From Lunularia cruciata (taxonomy: Eukaryota; Streptophyta; Marchantiopsida; Lunulariales; Lunulariaceae): a stretch of 64,000 nucleotides of DNA. Shown one piece after another: positions 20,419 through 32,329 of this stretch. The stretch is from positions 4,036,001 to 4,100,000 of the forward strand of contig OX419762.1 of the NCBI GenBank assembly GCA_948567375.1, read 5' to 3'. A program made the translations under genes and the position numbers. The notes under the pieces were generated by a model. That model saw nothing but the letters and a program-made list of their open reading frames with translations. It did no database searches and was not told the DNA's origin. Numbering within the stretch: position 1 is the stretch's first letter; each line of letters opens with the position of its first letter.

Positions 20419-21912
20419 TTGAAGGCTCTTCCTCTCATCACGGCGGCAATTACAACGGTGTCCCTTGACCCTAAGGTCCATAATGAGTTTCAATCAACTC
20501 TACAACAAGATCCCTTCTTCCAAAGGGTACATGGTTGTCTGACAGCATGCGACAAGGAGTACAACACCTTCTCCTTCAAGGAAGGCCTTTTATTCCATGC
20601 AGACCAAATCTATATTCTAGCCAAAGGTGATCTTCAACTTGTGCACCTTCAAGAAGCCCATGATTTACCAATAGTTGGTCACATGGGAGTGGACAAGACT
20701 TTGGGCACCCTCCAACGCCAATGGTGGTGGCCCAACATGACACAAGATGTTTGAGACTTTGTCCAATCATGTGAGAGTTGCCAATGTAACAAGGCTAGCA
20801 ACCAAAAGCCGAGTGGACTCCTTCAGCCACTAGCCATTCCATCCGCTCACTAGGAGAATGTGAGCTTGGATCTCATCACATTCTTGCCAAAGACAAAACA
20901 AGGACACACGCAATTGTGGTGTTTGTGGATAAGCTTAGTAAGCAAATCCACTTGGCATCAACCTGTGATACCGTGGATGCTCCAACCTTAGCGCAAATCT
21001 ACTTTGACAATATCTTCAAGCATCATGGGATGCCATGTGTACTCATCTCCGACCGTGATCCTCGATTTACCGGGAAGTTTTGGCAAGCACTCTTCTAGAT
21101 ACTCGGCACCAAGCTTGCTTTGTCCATGGCCTATCATCCTCAAATTGATGGACAAACCAAACGCAAAAATTGTACATTGGAGGATATGTTGCGAGCCTTT
21201 GTCAATGTCCACCGTACCAACTAGGATGAATATCTTGTAGCTGCAGAATTTGCCTACAACAATTCCAAACAGGCAAGCACCAAATTTTCTCCCTTCTTTC
21301 TCAATTTTGGCCAAGATTTGCTTGTTCCAGATTCTCTTCTTGCTCCCCCTCCCTCTCAAGTTCCTCATACTTCCACATTCTTGACCACTATATCCCAATC
21401 TCTCCAACAAGCCAAGTCTCACCTCCTTGTTGCTCAAAATTGCCAAAAACAATAAATAGACCACCATCGTTGTGATCTCACCTTTGAAGTTGGTGATAAA
21501 GTCATGTTATACTCTAGTAACCTCCCTGTCCCACTTGATACCCAAGTTCATAAACTTGCTCTTAATTGGATAGGACCCTTTGATATCACCCACATTGTCT
21601 CTCTTGTTGCTTATCAACTTGCCTTACCTTGTCACATGCGTATCCATCCTATCTTTCATGTTTCCAAGTTGAAACCCTTTGTTCCTAACCCCTCTTCATT
21701 TTCCTCTCGAGTCCAACCTCCTCTGCTTGTCCCTATCAATGATCATGAGGAGTACGAAGTTGATTGTATCCTTGTGCGTTGCCATATTCAACAAGGCCAT
21801 CGCCAACATATGGAGTACAAGGTCCTTTGGAAAGGGTATCCCCTTCATGATGCCACATGGGAACCTCTTTCCCACCTCCAGAATGCACAAACGGCTATGA
21901 AGGAATTTGAAG
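20419..21912 (+). pseudogene. Element C integrase with C-terminal chromodomain
   Basis: Zinc-binding region: LQEAHDLPIVGHMGVDKTL then CESCQCNKA, the H-H-C-C arrangement. Core: VSLDLIT (near 20860), VVFVDKLSKQIHLASTCD, FKHHGMPCVLISDRDPRFT, MAYHPQIDGQT and FAYNNSKQASTKFSPFFLNF. C-terminal domain: VMLYSSNLPVPLDTQVHKLALNWIGPF. The chromodomain (about 21735-21910) reads EEYEVDCILVRC, then HMEYKVLWKGYPLHDATWEP, with the aromatic and W-K-G-Y/W-E-P landmarks. Chromodomains of this branch are known to steer integration towards heterochromatin. Stops at 20752 (TGA), 20850, 21097 and 21222 (TAG). Confidence 0.9.
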
Positions 21913-21938
21913 CTTCACTGGCGATGAGGACGGGAATA

Positions 21939-22361
21939 TGTAACAATATGGAGTTTAGCGACAAAGTTAGTTAAGCTAACGAAGTAGAGAATAAGACAAA
22001 ATAGCCTAGAATATTCTAGAAGCATCTAAGAAGCTTCTTGGGAAGCTTCCTAACTAGTTAACTTTCGCCCTAAGTAGGTAGCTTCTAGAAGGAAGCTTCT
22101 AGAAGCTTCTAACTAGCTTAGCTTGCACGCCAAGTAAGCGGCTTCTAGAAGGAAGCTTCTTGAGAAGCTTCCTGGTTAACTTGGCTTGCACTCCAAGAAA
22201 GCGGCTCAAGGAAGCTTCTTGAGAAGCTTCAAGGGCCTTGTATGCTACCTATAAATACCCAAGCCAAAGCTCATGCTAGGCATTTGGAGTTTTCCCTCAT
22301 TCAAGTGTCCCAATGTGAGTTTCCATTCTCCTATTTCTCTCCTCAATTTTGGTCTTTTACA
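21939..22361 (+). repeat. 3' LTR of element C
   Basis: 423 bp, ends TGTAA...TTACA. A short purine-rich stretch GATGAGGACGGGAATA immediately precedes it. The right flank is AGTGG, the target duplication. It differs from the 5' LTR at few positions plus one 10-bp unit. Confidence 0.92.
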
Positions 22362-22366
22362 AGTGG

Positions 22367-22949
22367 CTACCAAGGTCGATGCCGTCAACACATTTGTTTT
22401 TAGAATCCAACACGGTGTGGAGAACGCTAAGCACAGATTATAGATTGGACAAAATCAACAAAAGTAGTATGTTGATGCACACCGTAGGCACATGGAGTTC
22501 AATGTTGGGGATCAAGTGTGGCTATCAACAACCAACCTCACATTAGTTGGACCTCGTAAGCTCAGACCTCATTTCATTGGGCCTTTCTTGATTCTTTGTC
22601 GTGTCGGCACTATGGCCTATCACCTTGAGCTACCACCACACATGAAGATCTATCCAGTGTTCCATGTTCCCTACTACGCTGATATGCTTTCCGATCAGGC
22701 CAGGGTCATTCCACACAAGATATTTGATCGTGTCCGACACTCATTGATGGCACAAAAGAATATGAAGTGAAGCGTATTCTCCAAAAATGCATGCGTGGTA
22801 CTCGCCGTCCACGGGTGGGCTATCTCATACAGTGGAAAGGTTACCCCCTCTATGAAGCAACATGGGAGCCCGCTGCCAATTTGACACATGCACCGGTGTT
22901 GGTGAAAGCATTTGAGCAACAACTGCACAATGAGGACATTGCGTCTTAA
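22367..22949 (+). pseudogene. Element A pol, third part (integrase end and chromodomain)
   Basis: Continues integrase from the target duplication: ATKVDAVNTFVFRIQHGVEN, the C-terminal domain MEFNVGDQVWLSTTNLTLVG, and the conserved LELPPHMKIYPVFHV. After a frameshift at about 22760 the chromodomain is open to 22949: GYLIQWKGYPLYEATWEP and PVLVKAFEQQLHNEDIAS. The stop is followed at once by the polypurine tract. Confidence 0.88.
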
Positions 22950-22962
22950 AAGGAGGGAAGTC
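22948..22962 (+). other. Polypurine tract of element A
   Basis: AAAAGGAGGGAAGTC directly before the 3' LTR. Element B has the complementary GACCTCCCTCCTTTT at 29388-29402. Confidence 0.8.
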
Positions 22963-23690
22963 TATAATACCATGAGCTAGCCATATGATCTAGATGTGAA
23001 ATTTGGTTTGGTAACATCTGGAATGATGTTATGCATGATGGTAAAAATAGATCAGATAGAAGTATCACCAAAAGAGTACTTCTACTAATAGAGCAACAAC
23101 CAATATAGACTTGAGAACCTTAGAACCAATAGCTAGACATATGATTTAAAGGTGAGAATTGGTTTGGTAACATCTGGAAGGATGTTACACATGATGGACT
23201 TAACAGATCAGAAAGAGGTATTACCAAAAGTGGACTAATAGAGTAGGAACCAAAATATGCCTAAAATCTTTGAAGCAATTTCAGAGGCCTAAACGGATGA
23301 ATTAGGCCTCAAAAATGTGCACATTGCCCCCAACAGAGGAAAGTATGGCCTTCCCTCCTCCTTGGTTTGTCTCATTGAGAGCTTTCCAACCGTACCTTAC
23401 TCACGTATTTTGGAGACTCCTACAAGAATATTCTCTAAAAGATTCCTTCCTGTCAAAGCTTGTTTGACCAACCAGATAGGACCTAGACCAACATGTCACC
23501 CATCCAAGTAAGTAATCCAAGGGTGGAGCTTGATGACATGTCACCTATCTGTGTGCCTAATCCTATGGTGGAGCTTCCTTGGAGGAGATCTTCTTTGTCT
23601 ATATAATAAAGAGAAGGTGCTCCTTTGGGGCACCGAATGTTGAGTGTGTAATTTGTGTTTTCTCCCTTCTCTTGTCCTCGGAGTATTACA
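22963..23690 (+). repeat. 3' LTR of element A
   Basis: 728 bp. It begins TATAATA (the expected TG mutated to TA) and ends TATTACA. It matches the 5' LTR over its length. The following bases CTATA do not repeat the TCATG before the 5' LTR. Confidence 0.9.
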
Positions 23691-24049
23691 CTATAGCACC
23701 AAAACTCTCTTTGGCCAAAAACTTGGTCAAATGACATTTGCCTCAAAAATTCCACCATGCCAAAGCATTTGGTCTTATTCCTAAAGTACAAACTCACAAA
23801 GAACTTCCACATGTAAGAAGATGGGTTGGGAGTTCTTGCAACTAACTAATATAGCATGTGTACAATTGTTGGAAAAGATGAAAGAATGTAAGCTAATATT
23901 GTATGGTGGTTCCTTCTGGTACGTTGGTTGTCTTTGGCTCTATGCTTTGCACTCAATTGTCAAAGAAATCATTTGGTGGGCTCTTGGTAGTGAGCAATTG
24001 TCAATAGGTAAGAGTTATATACTTTGTTGAACTTCTTATTGATATGACT
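23691..24049. other. Unassigned spacer
   Basis: No recognisable gene. A short plus-strand open stretch (23821-24030) has no familiar motif. Right flank of element A. Confidence 0.4.
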
Positions 24050-27000
24050 TTGAAGCCAAAGAGTGAGTTTTTCCATCCTCTCTTCCTTATGTGTCTTCCC
24101 CTTCATCTTTTGTACCTAAGAAATCAATTCATGGATCTTGGCATTCATAGCTCTCCCTTCTACTTCTTCCTGGAGTAGTTTTACAAATGAGCTTAGATTT
24201 CTTTCACTTGTTGAAGTTCCTCCTTCTTCTTAGTTTCAATCTATTGGCATCTTGCCTAAAACTTGTCATCCAAGGTCTTTTGTAGGCACTCTTATTTGGC
24301 CTCCTTCTCCATGGTTGAAGCTAGTTCCTTTGCTTGGGCCTTTAGTTTCATTGCCACCTCCTTCCAATACTTGATCATTTGGAGATCCAAAGTTGCATTT
24401 TAGACCTTGGTGTCATTTAGCTCTTGGTGTGGGCTTTGCACCTCCTTGTCTTGAGATCAAAGCTGATCCTTATAATTGAGCTCCTTCTCTTTCTTCTCCA
24501 TACTTAGCCCAAACTCCAGCTATATTTTGCCTAATTCCTTCTCTTAACTTTGGTGAGCAAAGGCAAGGGAGGCTTTTTGCTTCTTCTCTTCAAATAACTA
24601 AGGCATCAAAGAGCTCACCTTCTTTGCTTCCTCCTTGAAGTGATCTCAATTTGGAGTAACTTCCTTCTAAGTTAACTTGCCTTCTTGGCCCTTCATTGTG
24701 TAGATTTTCTTGTGCATTCTATTCACCAAGGTAGTGTAGTCCCCAATCCTTGGACAATCTTGTTGGTTTTATGGTAGTAAAAGTTCCATCAACTGCAAAA
24801 TCACTCTCACTAAATGAGAAACAAAGCAAGCTTCCTCCAAAACTTGGCTGGTGGTGGTTTGGCTTGATCCTTCTCCTTCTCTTGTGGGACAAAGACTTCT
24901 GCTTCTTTTGTGATCTGTACAAGAGTCCTCCTTATCTTAATATCTACCTCTTTTTTAGGTTTGGCCTCTTCCTTGTAATGCATTGGATCAAATGACTTCT
25001 TGAAATTTAGCCCAATGGTCCTCCATTTCCCTCTAGTGTCTAACCTTCTTCCTTGAAGATGGGGTTTGAGGAGTGGGGCTGGAAATTTTGTGTTTTTTGT
25101 TTTGGCCTAGTTATCTTTTCTTGTAACTCATCTACTTCCTCTCTTCCACTTTCTACTTCTTTGGCCTCCTTCATCATTGGTGGTTTAGGGGCAGATTGGC
25201 ATCTTCAAACTATTTTTCTTCTTCATGGTCCTTCTCCTTGGACTACAAAGTGAAGGAACCTTCTTTCTCTTCCTCAATCTCTTCCTCCAAACTACCTTCT
25301 TCTTTGTCTTTGGTGTTAGAGTTCACTTTGATTACCAAAGAGTTCTTCTCTGCCCACTTCTTGGTTGGTGTGGCAGCCTTGCTTGGTGGTGCTCATTTCT
25401 TCTTTGTCTTGGTAATCACCACATCTTTGTCCACAAGCATGAACTTGCCTATCTTGGTAAATTTTGCTTCTCAATATTTCTTGATCATCATCTTTCACTC
25501 AAGTTGGTAAGCAAAGTACTTCACAATAAGGTAGTGACATGGAAATGTTTGGTGCTCCTCTTTATTAGAAAATTAAGATCCATGTTAAAATAATTTGCAA
25601 ATGGAGCTAGGTAGGTGACTCATCCTTCTTCCATGCCTATAAGTAGAACATGGTAGGTTTGCCCTAGTACATCTTGTGGAAGAAGGTGGCTTGGGTATTT
25701 GTTAAGTGGGTTGTTTGTTTGTGATGGAATAACTTCATAATGGCTTCTCTATTTGCTTGTTGAGCTAGGTCTATAACACCCATTTGTGCATATATATGCT
25801 ACTGTGATATTTAATTTGGTATTATAAGTACTCAAGAGATATTATTTATAAAGAGATAAAAGATGGTTCTACATTAGTCATGATTAGCTAAAGTTAGTTA
25901 TATCCAAGATAGAGAGGACCTTACTTTAGAGGAAGTGGAAAAGATGAGAACTATTTTTGATTCTAGTGTATTGACTTAGTATTATTCCTAAGTGTTTGGC
26001 TTTGAGGAAATAGTTGGGAACTCTTGGACCCAGAAGTCCTTTTGTTTTGGATCTTATATAGTCCAAGGATAGCCCATGTTAAGGAATCTTGAACTTAGTG
26101 GTTGGCTCAAGATAGGACCACATGTTTAAGGGAATATCCTATGAGTATGGACATTCTTTTAGACTTTTGACTTTTAGCCTAGTAACTTGAGTTACTCTGG
26201 TAATTGGTAACTTTGGTGCATAATTATTTTACAAGTTTATTAACTAGGGATGAGGAGGTACTCATTATCCTTTCATTTGCAACTATCTCTCCCTCATTGA
26301 GTTTTCAAGTGAGCAATGTCTTGAGTCATGGAGTGTTAGCCTTGGAGGAGTATGCTGGAGTTGTTTTCTTAGTCCATGGTGTATTACCATAATAGCCATC
26401 AAAGGTTCATCATGAGTGAGAGACGGCTTGGCTTGCATTTTTGGTTCCACTACCGGGACTTCTCTAGAAGGCAAGATAATCTTCCATGTACAATTCTATA
26501 TTAGAAAGAAGGAGGCTATGAGAGCTCACTTGGAGAGAACATTAAGAGAGGAGAGAGTTGAACTTATGTTAGAGAACCAAGATCCATTTTTGTACCCTAT
26601 AGCTCATTATGATATCTTTGAGGTGATATTGTGCATTTTGTACACATGAGAGGATTTGGAAAGATTGTGTGAGGTGGATTGCAGATTTGGGGTTTCCTTG
26701 TTTTCTTAGTCCATGGTGCACTACCATAATAGCCATCATAATGTCATCTTGAGTGAGAGACAGGCTGGCTGATAGTTCCTTATAGTTGAGAACTTGCCAA
26801 CCATTGTTGCGGTTGCAAGGTTCCCCAAAGATGTCCTTAATCTCTTTGGGTCAGCTCCTGATCATAAGACTTAGTACTAGTTGTCATTCCTCCCAATGTG
26901 CATGCATCAAGATCAAGGACATTCCTCCAATGCTCCTCTATCCAACTCATTGGATTTCCTCTCATATTCTTCACCTTTCTAGTCATTATCTCATGGATGA

Positions 27001-27112
27001 TTTCAAAATCTATCACATCCCAATTCTTGCTCTGAATCAACTCTCTCCTACAATACACTACCCAAGCATTCATTGTTGGGATTTGGAGGACAGCTTTGGG
27101 GGTCTTACTCAT
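24050..27112 (-). pseudogene. ORF-X copy 2, decayed and rearranged
   Basis: On the minus strand, 27112-26837 matches the ORF-X N-terminus: NWDVIDFEIIHEI, then W-x-E-x-HWRNVLD, comparable to NWNVSFPGFMIEII and SDWRLVLEK in copy 1. The part 26830-26690 continues with RNNGWQVLNYKE and MAIMVVHHGLRKQ. Near 25730-25560 the next landmarks appear: FFHKMY, GKPTMFYL, YLAPFANYFNMDLNFL. Below that, to about 24050, the strand is Lys/Glu-rich and looks like a ruined coiled coil. The stretch 25780-26690 includes a duplicated segment (see the repeat entry) and sequence I cannot place. Function unknown; broken by many stops. Confidence 0.5.
26361..26770. repeat. Direct duplication of about 73 bp
   Basis: TTGTTTTCTTAGTCCATGGT begins at 26361 and again at 26698. 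Both copies continue through ACCATAATAGCCATCA and GAGTGAGAGAC to GGCTTGGCT or AGGCTGGCT. Spacing is 337 bp. It lies within the ORF-X copy 2 region. Confidence 0.75.
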
Positions 27113-28653
27113 GGGTTTGTGAACAAAAACATTTTTTCAAGTGCTAAGGAATGAAAATGAAGATTTTTTTACTTAAAAAATCTAGAATAATACAACAAAA
27201 AATGATCAATTTTGAGATTAAACAATGCTTAAAAAATCACATCTAATGCAAAAACTGAAATTATCTATTCTTCACTTTGTTTTATAAGTTAAGTCTTAAG
27301 TCATTCTTCAACCATAATATGGTTGGATCATCCTTCTTCCTTGTCACTCATTTAATGTGGAGTATGTTGTGCATATGCAAACCATCCATTTCCCCAACTG
27401 ATTTCAATGCGAGCATTAAGCCAAATGCCAACAATCCTCCTCTAAATTCAAACCACTCTTCTTTATTACAATAGTTGTCCTTGCGTTGGTTGGTGGCACA
27501 GCCAAATTGGTGTGTGGTGCTTGGTATGTGTTGGATCTCAAAAGAAGTGCAGTTGGAGCAAACTCTTCAGCTGAGTTTTGATTTCTAGGCAAAGTATTTC
27601 CTGGCCAAATGTCATTTTATATGAATATCTTTGGCCAAAGTCTTTCTCCCTTGAACCATTCACCTTCAAGAATCTTTGGTCCTAAATAAACTCTCCACAT
27701 TCTTCCTTTAGATGTTCCTCCAACCCAAGCTCTATCATTTGGATTGTTGGCTCAAGAGGTATAACTCCAAAGAATCTTATAGTTATGGGTTTCCTTATGA
27801 AAATTGTAAATAGGCTAGTACTTCCACACAACAAAGTCAAAATTTGGAAAAAAACAAGGAAAAAAGCAATTAATGCAAAAAGGTAGGCACCACATGCTCT
27901 CCATTGTATTCATGCTCAATGACACTCCCATGCATACCAACATTGGTGCATTTTCTTCCTCTCTCATCCCACTCCCCAAAAGGCAAATGCCACAACACAA
28001 AAATAACTTCATGTCTTGTGTACCCTTGGAACTCAAAAAACTCTGATGGGTTCAACACTTTGGTGGCAAGGCAAACTGTGCTTCAAACAGATTTACAATT
28101 CTCACTTTTATCTCCATCCCCCACTACCTTTCTCCCTCATTTTACCTTTAAATTCCCCCGACAACCTTTTCTCTTTAACTTTGCCTACCTATCTAACCAA
28201 CAACTCTTCTAGATGATAATTGCCAAATAAGATTCACATAATTTGTGAACCACAAACACCAAACATCAATTTTTGGGAGAGGGCCCTTGTATTCCTCCTT
28301 TAGTTTTATTTCCTTGAACTATAATATCTTCAGAGTCATATTTCCAACTGTCATGTTAATGATTATGCTTTTTTATTTTGGTCTCCCATGTCCACCTTGT
28401 CATTTCATGCAAGTGGTGATGATATCCAAGTGAAAGAGTTGTCAATTCATACTTCCATATTTTCTAACAAGGTTGCCCTCCTACTTATTTGTGAGGTGGA
28501 TTGTTCAACCTCTCATTACTTCAATTTCCTCTTCAGTTCATGGAGCTTTCCTACTTTTGCTTTTGCTAGATGATTCTTGGAAGCCTTACCTATGGTCCTT
28601 GCCCTAGTCACCTCTTGTGGATGATTATTTTATTGTAGATTTTGGTGATGGGC
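27113..28653. other. Unassigned spacer between ORF-X copy 2 and element B
   Basis: No confident gene. On the minus strand between about 27800 and 27440 a long readable run (GRMWRVYLGPKILEGEWF, then RNQNSAEEFAPTALLLRS) looks like former coding sequence but matches nothing I recognise. The rest is AT-rich with short ORFs only. Confidence 0.4.
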
Positions 28654-29387
28654 TGTAATACTCCGAGGACAAGAGAAGAGAGAAAACACAAATTGCACAC
28701 TCAAACATTCGATGCCCCAAAGGAGCACCTTCTCTTTATTATATAGACAAAGAGGATCTCCTCCAAGGAAGCTCCACCATATGATTAAGGACACAGATAG
28801 GTGACATGTCAGCAAGCTCTACCCTTGGATTACTTACTTGGATGGGTGACATATCCGGTCTAGGTCCTATCTGGTTGGTCAAACAAGCTTTGACCAAAGG
28901 GAATCTTTTAGGGAATCTTCCTGTAGGAATCTCATAATCACGTGAGTAAGGTACCGTTGGAAAGCCCTCGACGAGACAAAGCAAGGGGGAAGAAAGGCCA
29001 GCCTTTCTTCTGTTGGAGGGGGGATCTACACATTTTTGAGGCCTAATTCATTCGTTTAGCCTCCAAAATTGCCTTCAAAGATTTCAGGCATATTTTGGTT
29101 CCTACTCTATTAGTAAAAGTCCCCTTTTGGTGATACCTCTTTCTGATCTGTTTAGTCCATCATGTAACATCCTTCCAGATGTTACCAAACCAATTCTTGC
29201 CTTTAAATCATGTCTAGCTATTGGTTCTAAGGTTCTCAAGTCTATTTCGATTTCTGCCCTATTAGTAGAAGTACTCTTTTGGTGATACTTCTATCTTATC
29301 TATTTTGACCATCATGTATAACATCATTCTAGATGTTACCAAACCAAATTTCACATCTAGATCATATGGCTAGCTCTTGGTATTACA
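28654..29387 (-). repeat. 3' LTR of element B
   Basis: 734 bp, TGTAATA...TATTACA on either strand. It is bordered on the inner side by the complement of the polypurine tract (29388-29402). Confidence 0.92.
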
Positions 29388-29439
29388 GACCTCCCTCCTT
29401 TTAAGACACAACGTCCTCGTTGTGCAATTGTTGCTCAAA

Positions 29440-30785
29440 TACTTGCACCAACACCGGTGCATGTGCCAAATTGGCAGCGGGCTCCCAAGCTGCTTCATAG
29501 AGGGGGTAACCTTTCCATTAAACTAGATAGTCCACCCACGGATAGCGAGTACCACACATGCGTTTTTGGAGAATCCGCTCCACTTCATATTCCTTTGTGC
29601 CATCAATGAGTGTCGGACAAGGTCAAATGTCTTGTGTGGAATGAGCCTGGTCTGATCGGGGAGCATATCTGCATAGTAGGGAGACATGGAACACTGGATG
29701 GATCTTCATGTGTGGTGGTAGCTCAAGGTGATAAGCGACAGCGCTGATGTGACAAAGAATCAAGAAAGGCCCAATAAAATGAGGTCTGAGCATGCGAGGT
29801 CCAACTAATGTGAAGTTGGTTGTCGATAGCCACACTTGATCCCCAACATTGAACTCCATGTGCCTGTGGCGTGCATCAGCATATTGCTTTTGTTGATTTT
29901 GCGCAATCTGTAATCTGTGCTTAGCGCTCTCCACACCTTGTTGGATTCTAGAAACAAATGTGTTGACTGCATCGACCTTGGTAGCCATTGGACGGATCTT
30001 CATCAAGCTAGAAGGTGTGAAGGGATGCTCACCATACATGAGGAAGAACGGAGTGACCTGGGAGGATGCATTCACTGAATTGTTGTAAGCAAATTCCACC
30101 AATGGGAGTAGGGTGTCCCACCTCTCTTGCTCTTCTAAGGTGAAGCCGCGTAACATGTCTTCAATCATGCAATTAGCCCGCTCTATTTGGCCATCTATTT
30201 GTGGGTGGTAAGTTGTGGACATGGCCAACTTGGTTTTGAAGAAACCAAAGAGTGTTTGCCAAAACAAACTGGTGAATTGGGTGCCTCTATCGGTGATGAG
30301 TACTCTAGACAAGCCATGGTGAGCAAAGACTGCATCTAAGTATAATTGAGCTAGTTGTGGAGCGGTCACCTCCTTGGTGGTAGGGCATACATGAATCATT
30401 TTGCAGAGCCGGTCCACAAAGACCACAATGGATTCAAACCCTGAGGTGGTCTTGGGTTATTCATAGACAAGATCCATACTCACTTGTTCCCAATGTTGGG
30501 TAAGAGTGGGAAGAGGTTGAAGAAGCCCTGCAAGAGCTTGATTAGAAGCTTTTTTTTGTTGACAAAGTAGGCAGCTACGCACATAGTCCATCACATTGTT
30601 GCTCATCTTGGGCCAATAGTAATAGCGCTTGATTGCATAAGGTCTTGTCCACTCCGACATGAGCTGCAATGGCCAAATCATGACATTCCGCTAGAATGGT
30701 GGTGCGTAATTCTGGGACATTTGGGATCCATAATCTGCAATCCTGAAAGGTGAGTCCTTGGATGTTGGTGACACCTTTGGATGAT
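29440..30785 (-). pseudogene. Element B integrase and chromodomain
   Basis: Zinc-finger part at 30681-30457: MSNNVMDYVRSCLLCQQKKA. Core 30426-29623 (267 aa, fully open): VFVDRLCKMIHVCPTTKE, FAHHGLSRVLITDRGTQFTS, TYHPQIDGQIERANCMIED and LVEFAYNNSVNASSQVTPF. The C-terminal domain FNVGDQVWLSTTNFTLVGP and LELPPHMKIHPVFHVS follow. The chromodomain continues in another frame at about 29615-29445: EYEVERILQKR, WKGYPLYEAAWEP, VLVQVFEQQL. A stop within the chromodomain (TAA near 29519) and the frameshift near 29620 break it. The integrase core itself keeps all recognisable blocks. Confidence 0.9.
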
Positions 30786-32240
30786 TGCCCTTCTACAATC
30801 TATGGATCAGTTTTTGTAGCAGCCAAAATCTCTGGCCAGAATTCAAGGTTAATCTTAACCTCTGCTACCAAGTTGTTTGCCATTGGCATGCAGGTGAATG
30901 CATCTGCAAGTTGCTTCTTACCTTCCACGTAGGTGATTGTCATGTTGAAGCGTTGTTTCCACTCTCCCACCAAATTTGGTGATGAGATAGATCCTTCTGC
31001 ATCTCGAGGTAGACTAGAGGTTTGTGGTATGTCTCTACTACAAATGCCTTCTTGCCTAGATAGTGCTTCCAATGCTTGGTTGCTAGAACGATGGCCAGCT
31101 CTTCTCGTTCTATGTGTGGTAGTTGCGCTCTGCCGGTAACAACTTTCAAGAGAAATATGCAATTGGATGCCATCCTTCATGCCACTCTTGTTGTAGGATT
31201 GCTCTTATTGTTACGCCTGATGCATCTGTAGCCAACTTGATTGGACGTTTTGGGTCATACCACTTCAAGATTGGTGCATGTAGCAAGGTGGCCTTCAATT
31301 CTTGAAAGGCCAACTCTTGTGCAGTTCCTCATGTCCACTTCTTCCCCTTGCCAAGTAGTGCCATTAAAGGCTATGCAACCTTGGAGAAGTCCTTGACAAA
31401 TCTACGATAGAATCCCGTCAACCCCAAGAAGCTCTTAAGTTGAGTCTGATCTTCTGGGGCACTCCATTTTTGAATGACCTCTATTTTATCTGTCAATACT
31501 TGAATCCCCTCTGCACTTACTCTATGCCCCAAGTAGTCTACTTCAGACTTGCCAAACTCACACTTTGAGATTTTGGCGTACAATTGATTCTGTCTTAGAA
31601 TCTGGAGAACCTCTCGTAGATGTTGTTTGTGTTCTGTCATCATGTTACTATATACTAAGATATCATCTAAGAAGACGATAACAGACTTATCCAAGTATGG
31701 AAAAAATATGCCATTCATTAGACTCATGAAAGTGGCATGTGCATTGGTGAGGCCAAAAGGCATCACGAGATACTCAAAGTGGCCATACCTGGTTCAAAAG
31801 GCAGTTTTGTACATATCCTCCTCTACAATTTGGATTTGATTGTAACCGCTCTACAAGTCCAGTTTAGTGAAGTATCCCGCACCATGGAGTTGGTCAAACA
31901 AGTCATCCATGCAAGGTAAGGGGTATTTGTTCTTCACTGTTTGCTGATTGAGACTCCAATAGTCAATGCACATGCGCATTGTACCATCCTTCTTCTTCAC
32001 AAACAAGATAGGGGCCCCATATGGTGATATGCTAGGTTGGATGAACCCTTTTTGCAGCATCTCCTCAATTTGAGTCTTACACTCCTCTAACTCATGAGGT
32101 AATAGGTGATATGGGGCCTTACAAGGAGGTGTCTTCCCCGGAAGTGTCTCAATTTTGTGATCTACTCGCCTTTTTGGTGGTAATCCTGAGGGTAGATCAT
32201 TGGGAAAGACATCTTGAAACTCATCCACCACATCCTTCAA
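30786..32240 (-). pseudogene. Element B reverse transcriptase and RNase H
   Basis: RT in two open parts. 32240-31851 ([56 protein letters not shown]) and 31766-31371 ([12 protein letters not shown], catalytic [44 protein letters not shown]). Between them is TGA at 31794-31796, the same position as in element A. RNase H follows at about 31370-30800 in shifted frames (ELAIVLATKHWKHYLG, HKPLVYLEMQKDLSHHQI, KKQLADAFTCMP). The catalytic Y/F-x-D-D motif is intact here, unlike VFLDN in element A. Confidence 0.88.
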
Positions 32241-32329
32241 TTTCTCAGGAATTTGTCCATCGAGTTGTGCACTCTAGACTTCTCTTATTAGACCCATAAA
32301 ACATCTATTGGTCTTACAGACAATTGTTG

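Larger units (their letters stand above)
16746..22361 (+). mobile_element. Element C: full-length Ty3/gypsy chromovirus nested in element A
   Basis: 5.6 kb with LTRs 16746-17158 and 21939-22361, both starting TGTAA and ending TTACA, a perfect tRNA-Met primer site, gag, protease, RT, RNase H, integrase, chromodomain and a polypurine stretch. The 5-bp target duplication AGTGG is perfect (16741-16745 and 22362-22366), and the integrase of element A resumes right after it. This clean duplication and the very similar LTRs suggest it is the youngest insertion here. Coding regions are nevertheless full of TAG/TGA stops, so it probably moved with trans-supplied proteins or decayed fast. Confidence 0.95.
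9516..23690 (+). mobile_element. Element A: Ty3/gypsy chromovirus with nested insertions
   Basis: LTRs 9516-10252 and 22963-23690, PBS for initiator tRNA-Met, gag, protease, RT, RNase H, integrase, chromodomain and a polypurine tract. The internal region is broken by a D-family fragment (14215-16162) and by complete element C (16746-22361). Without them it would be about 6.6 kb, the same as element B (28654-35247), a minus-strand copy of the same family. The five bases outside the two LTRs (TCATG on the left, CTATA on the right) do not match, so a target duplication is not seen. Many stops make it inactive. Confidence 0.9.
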
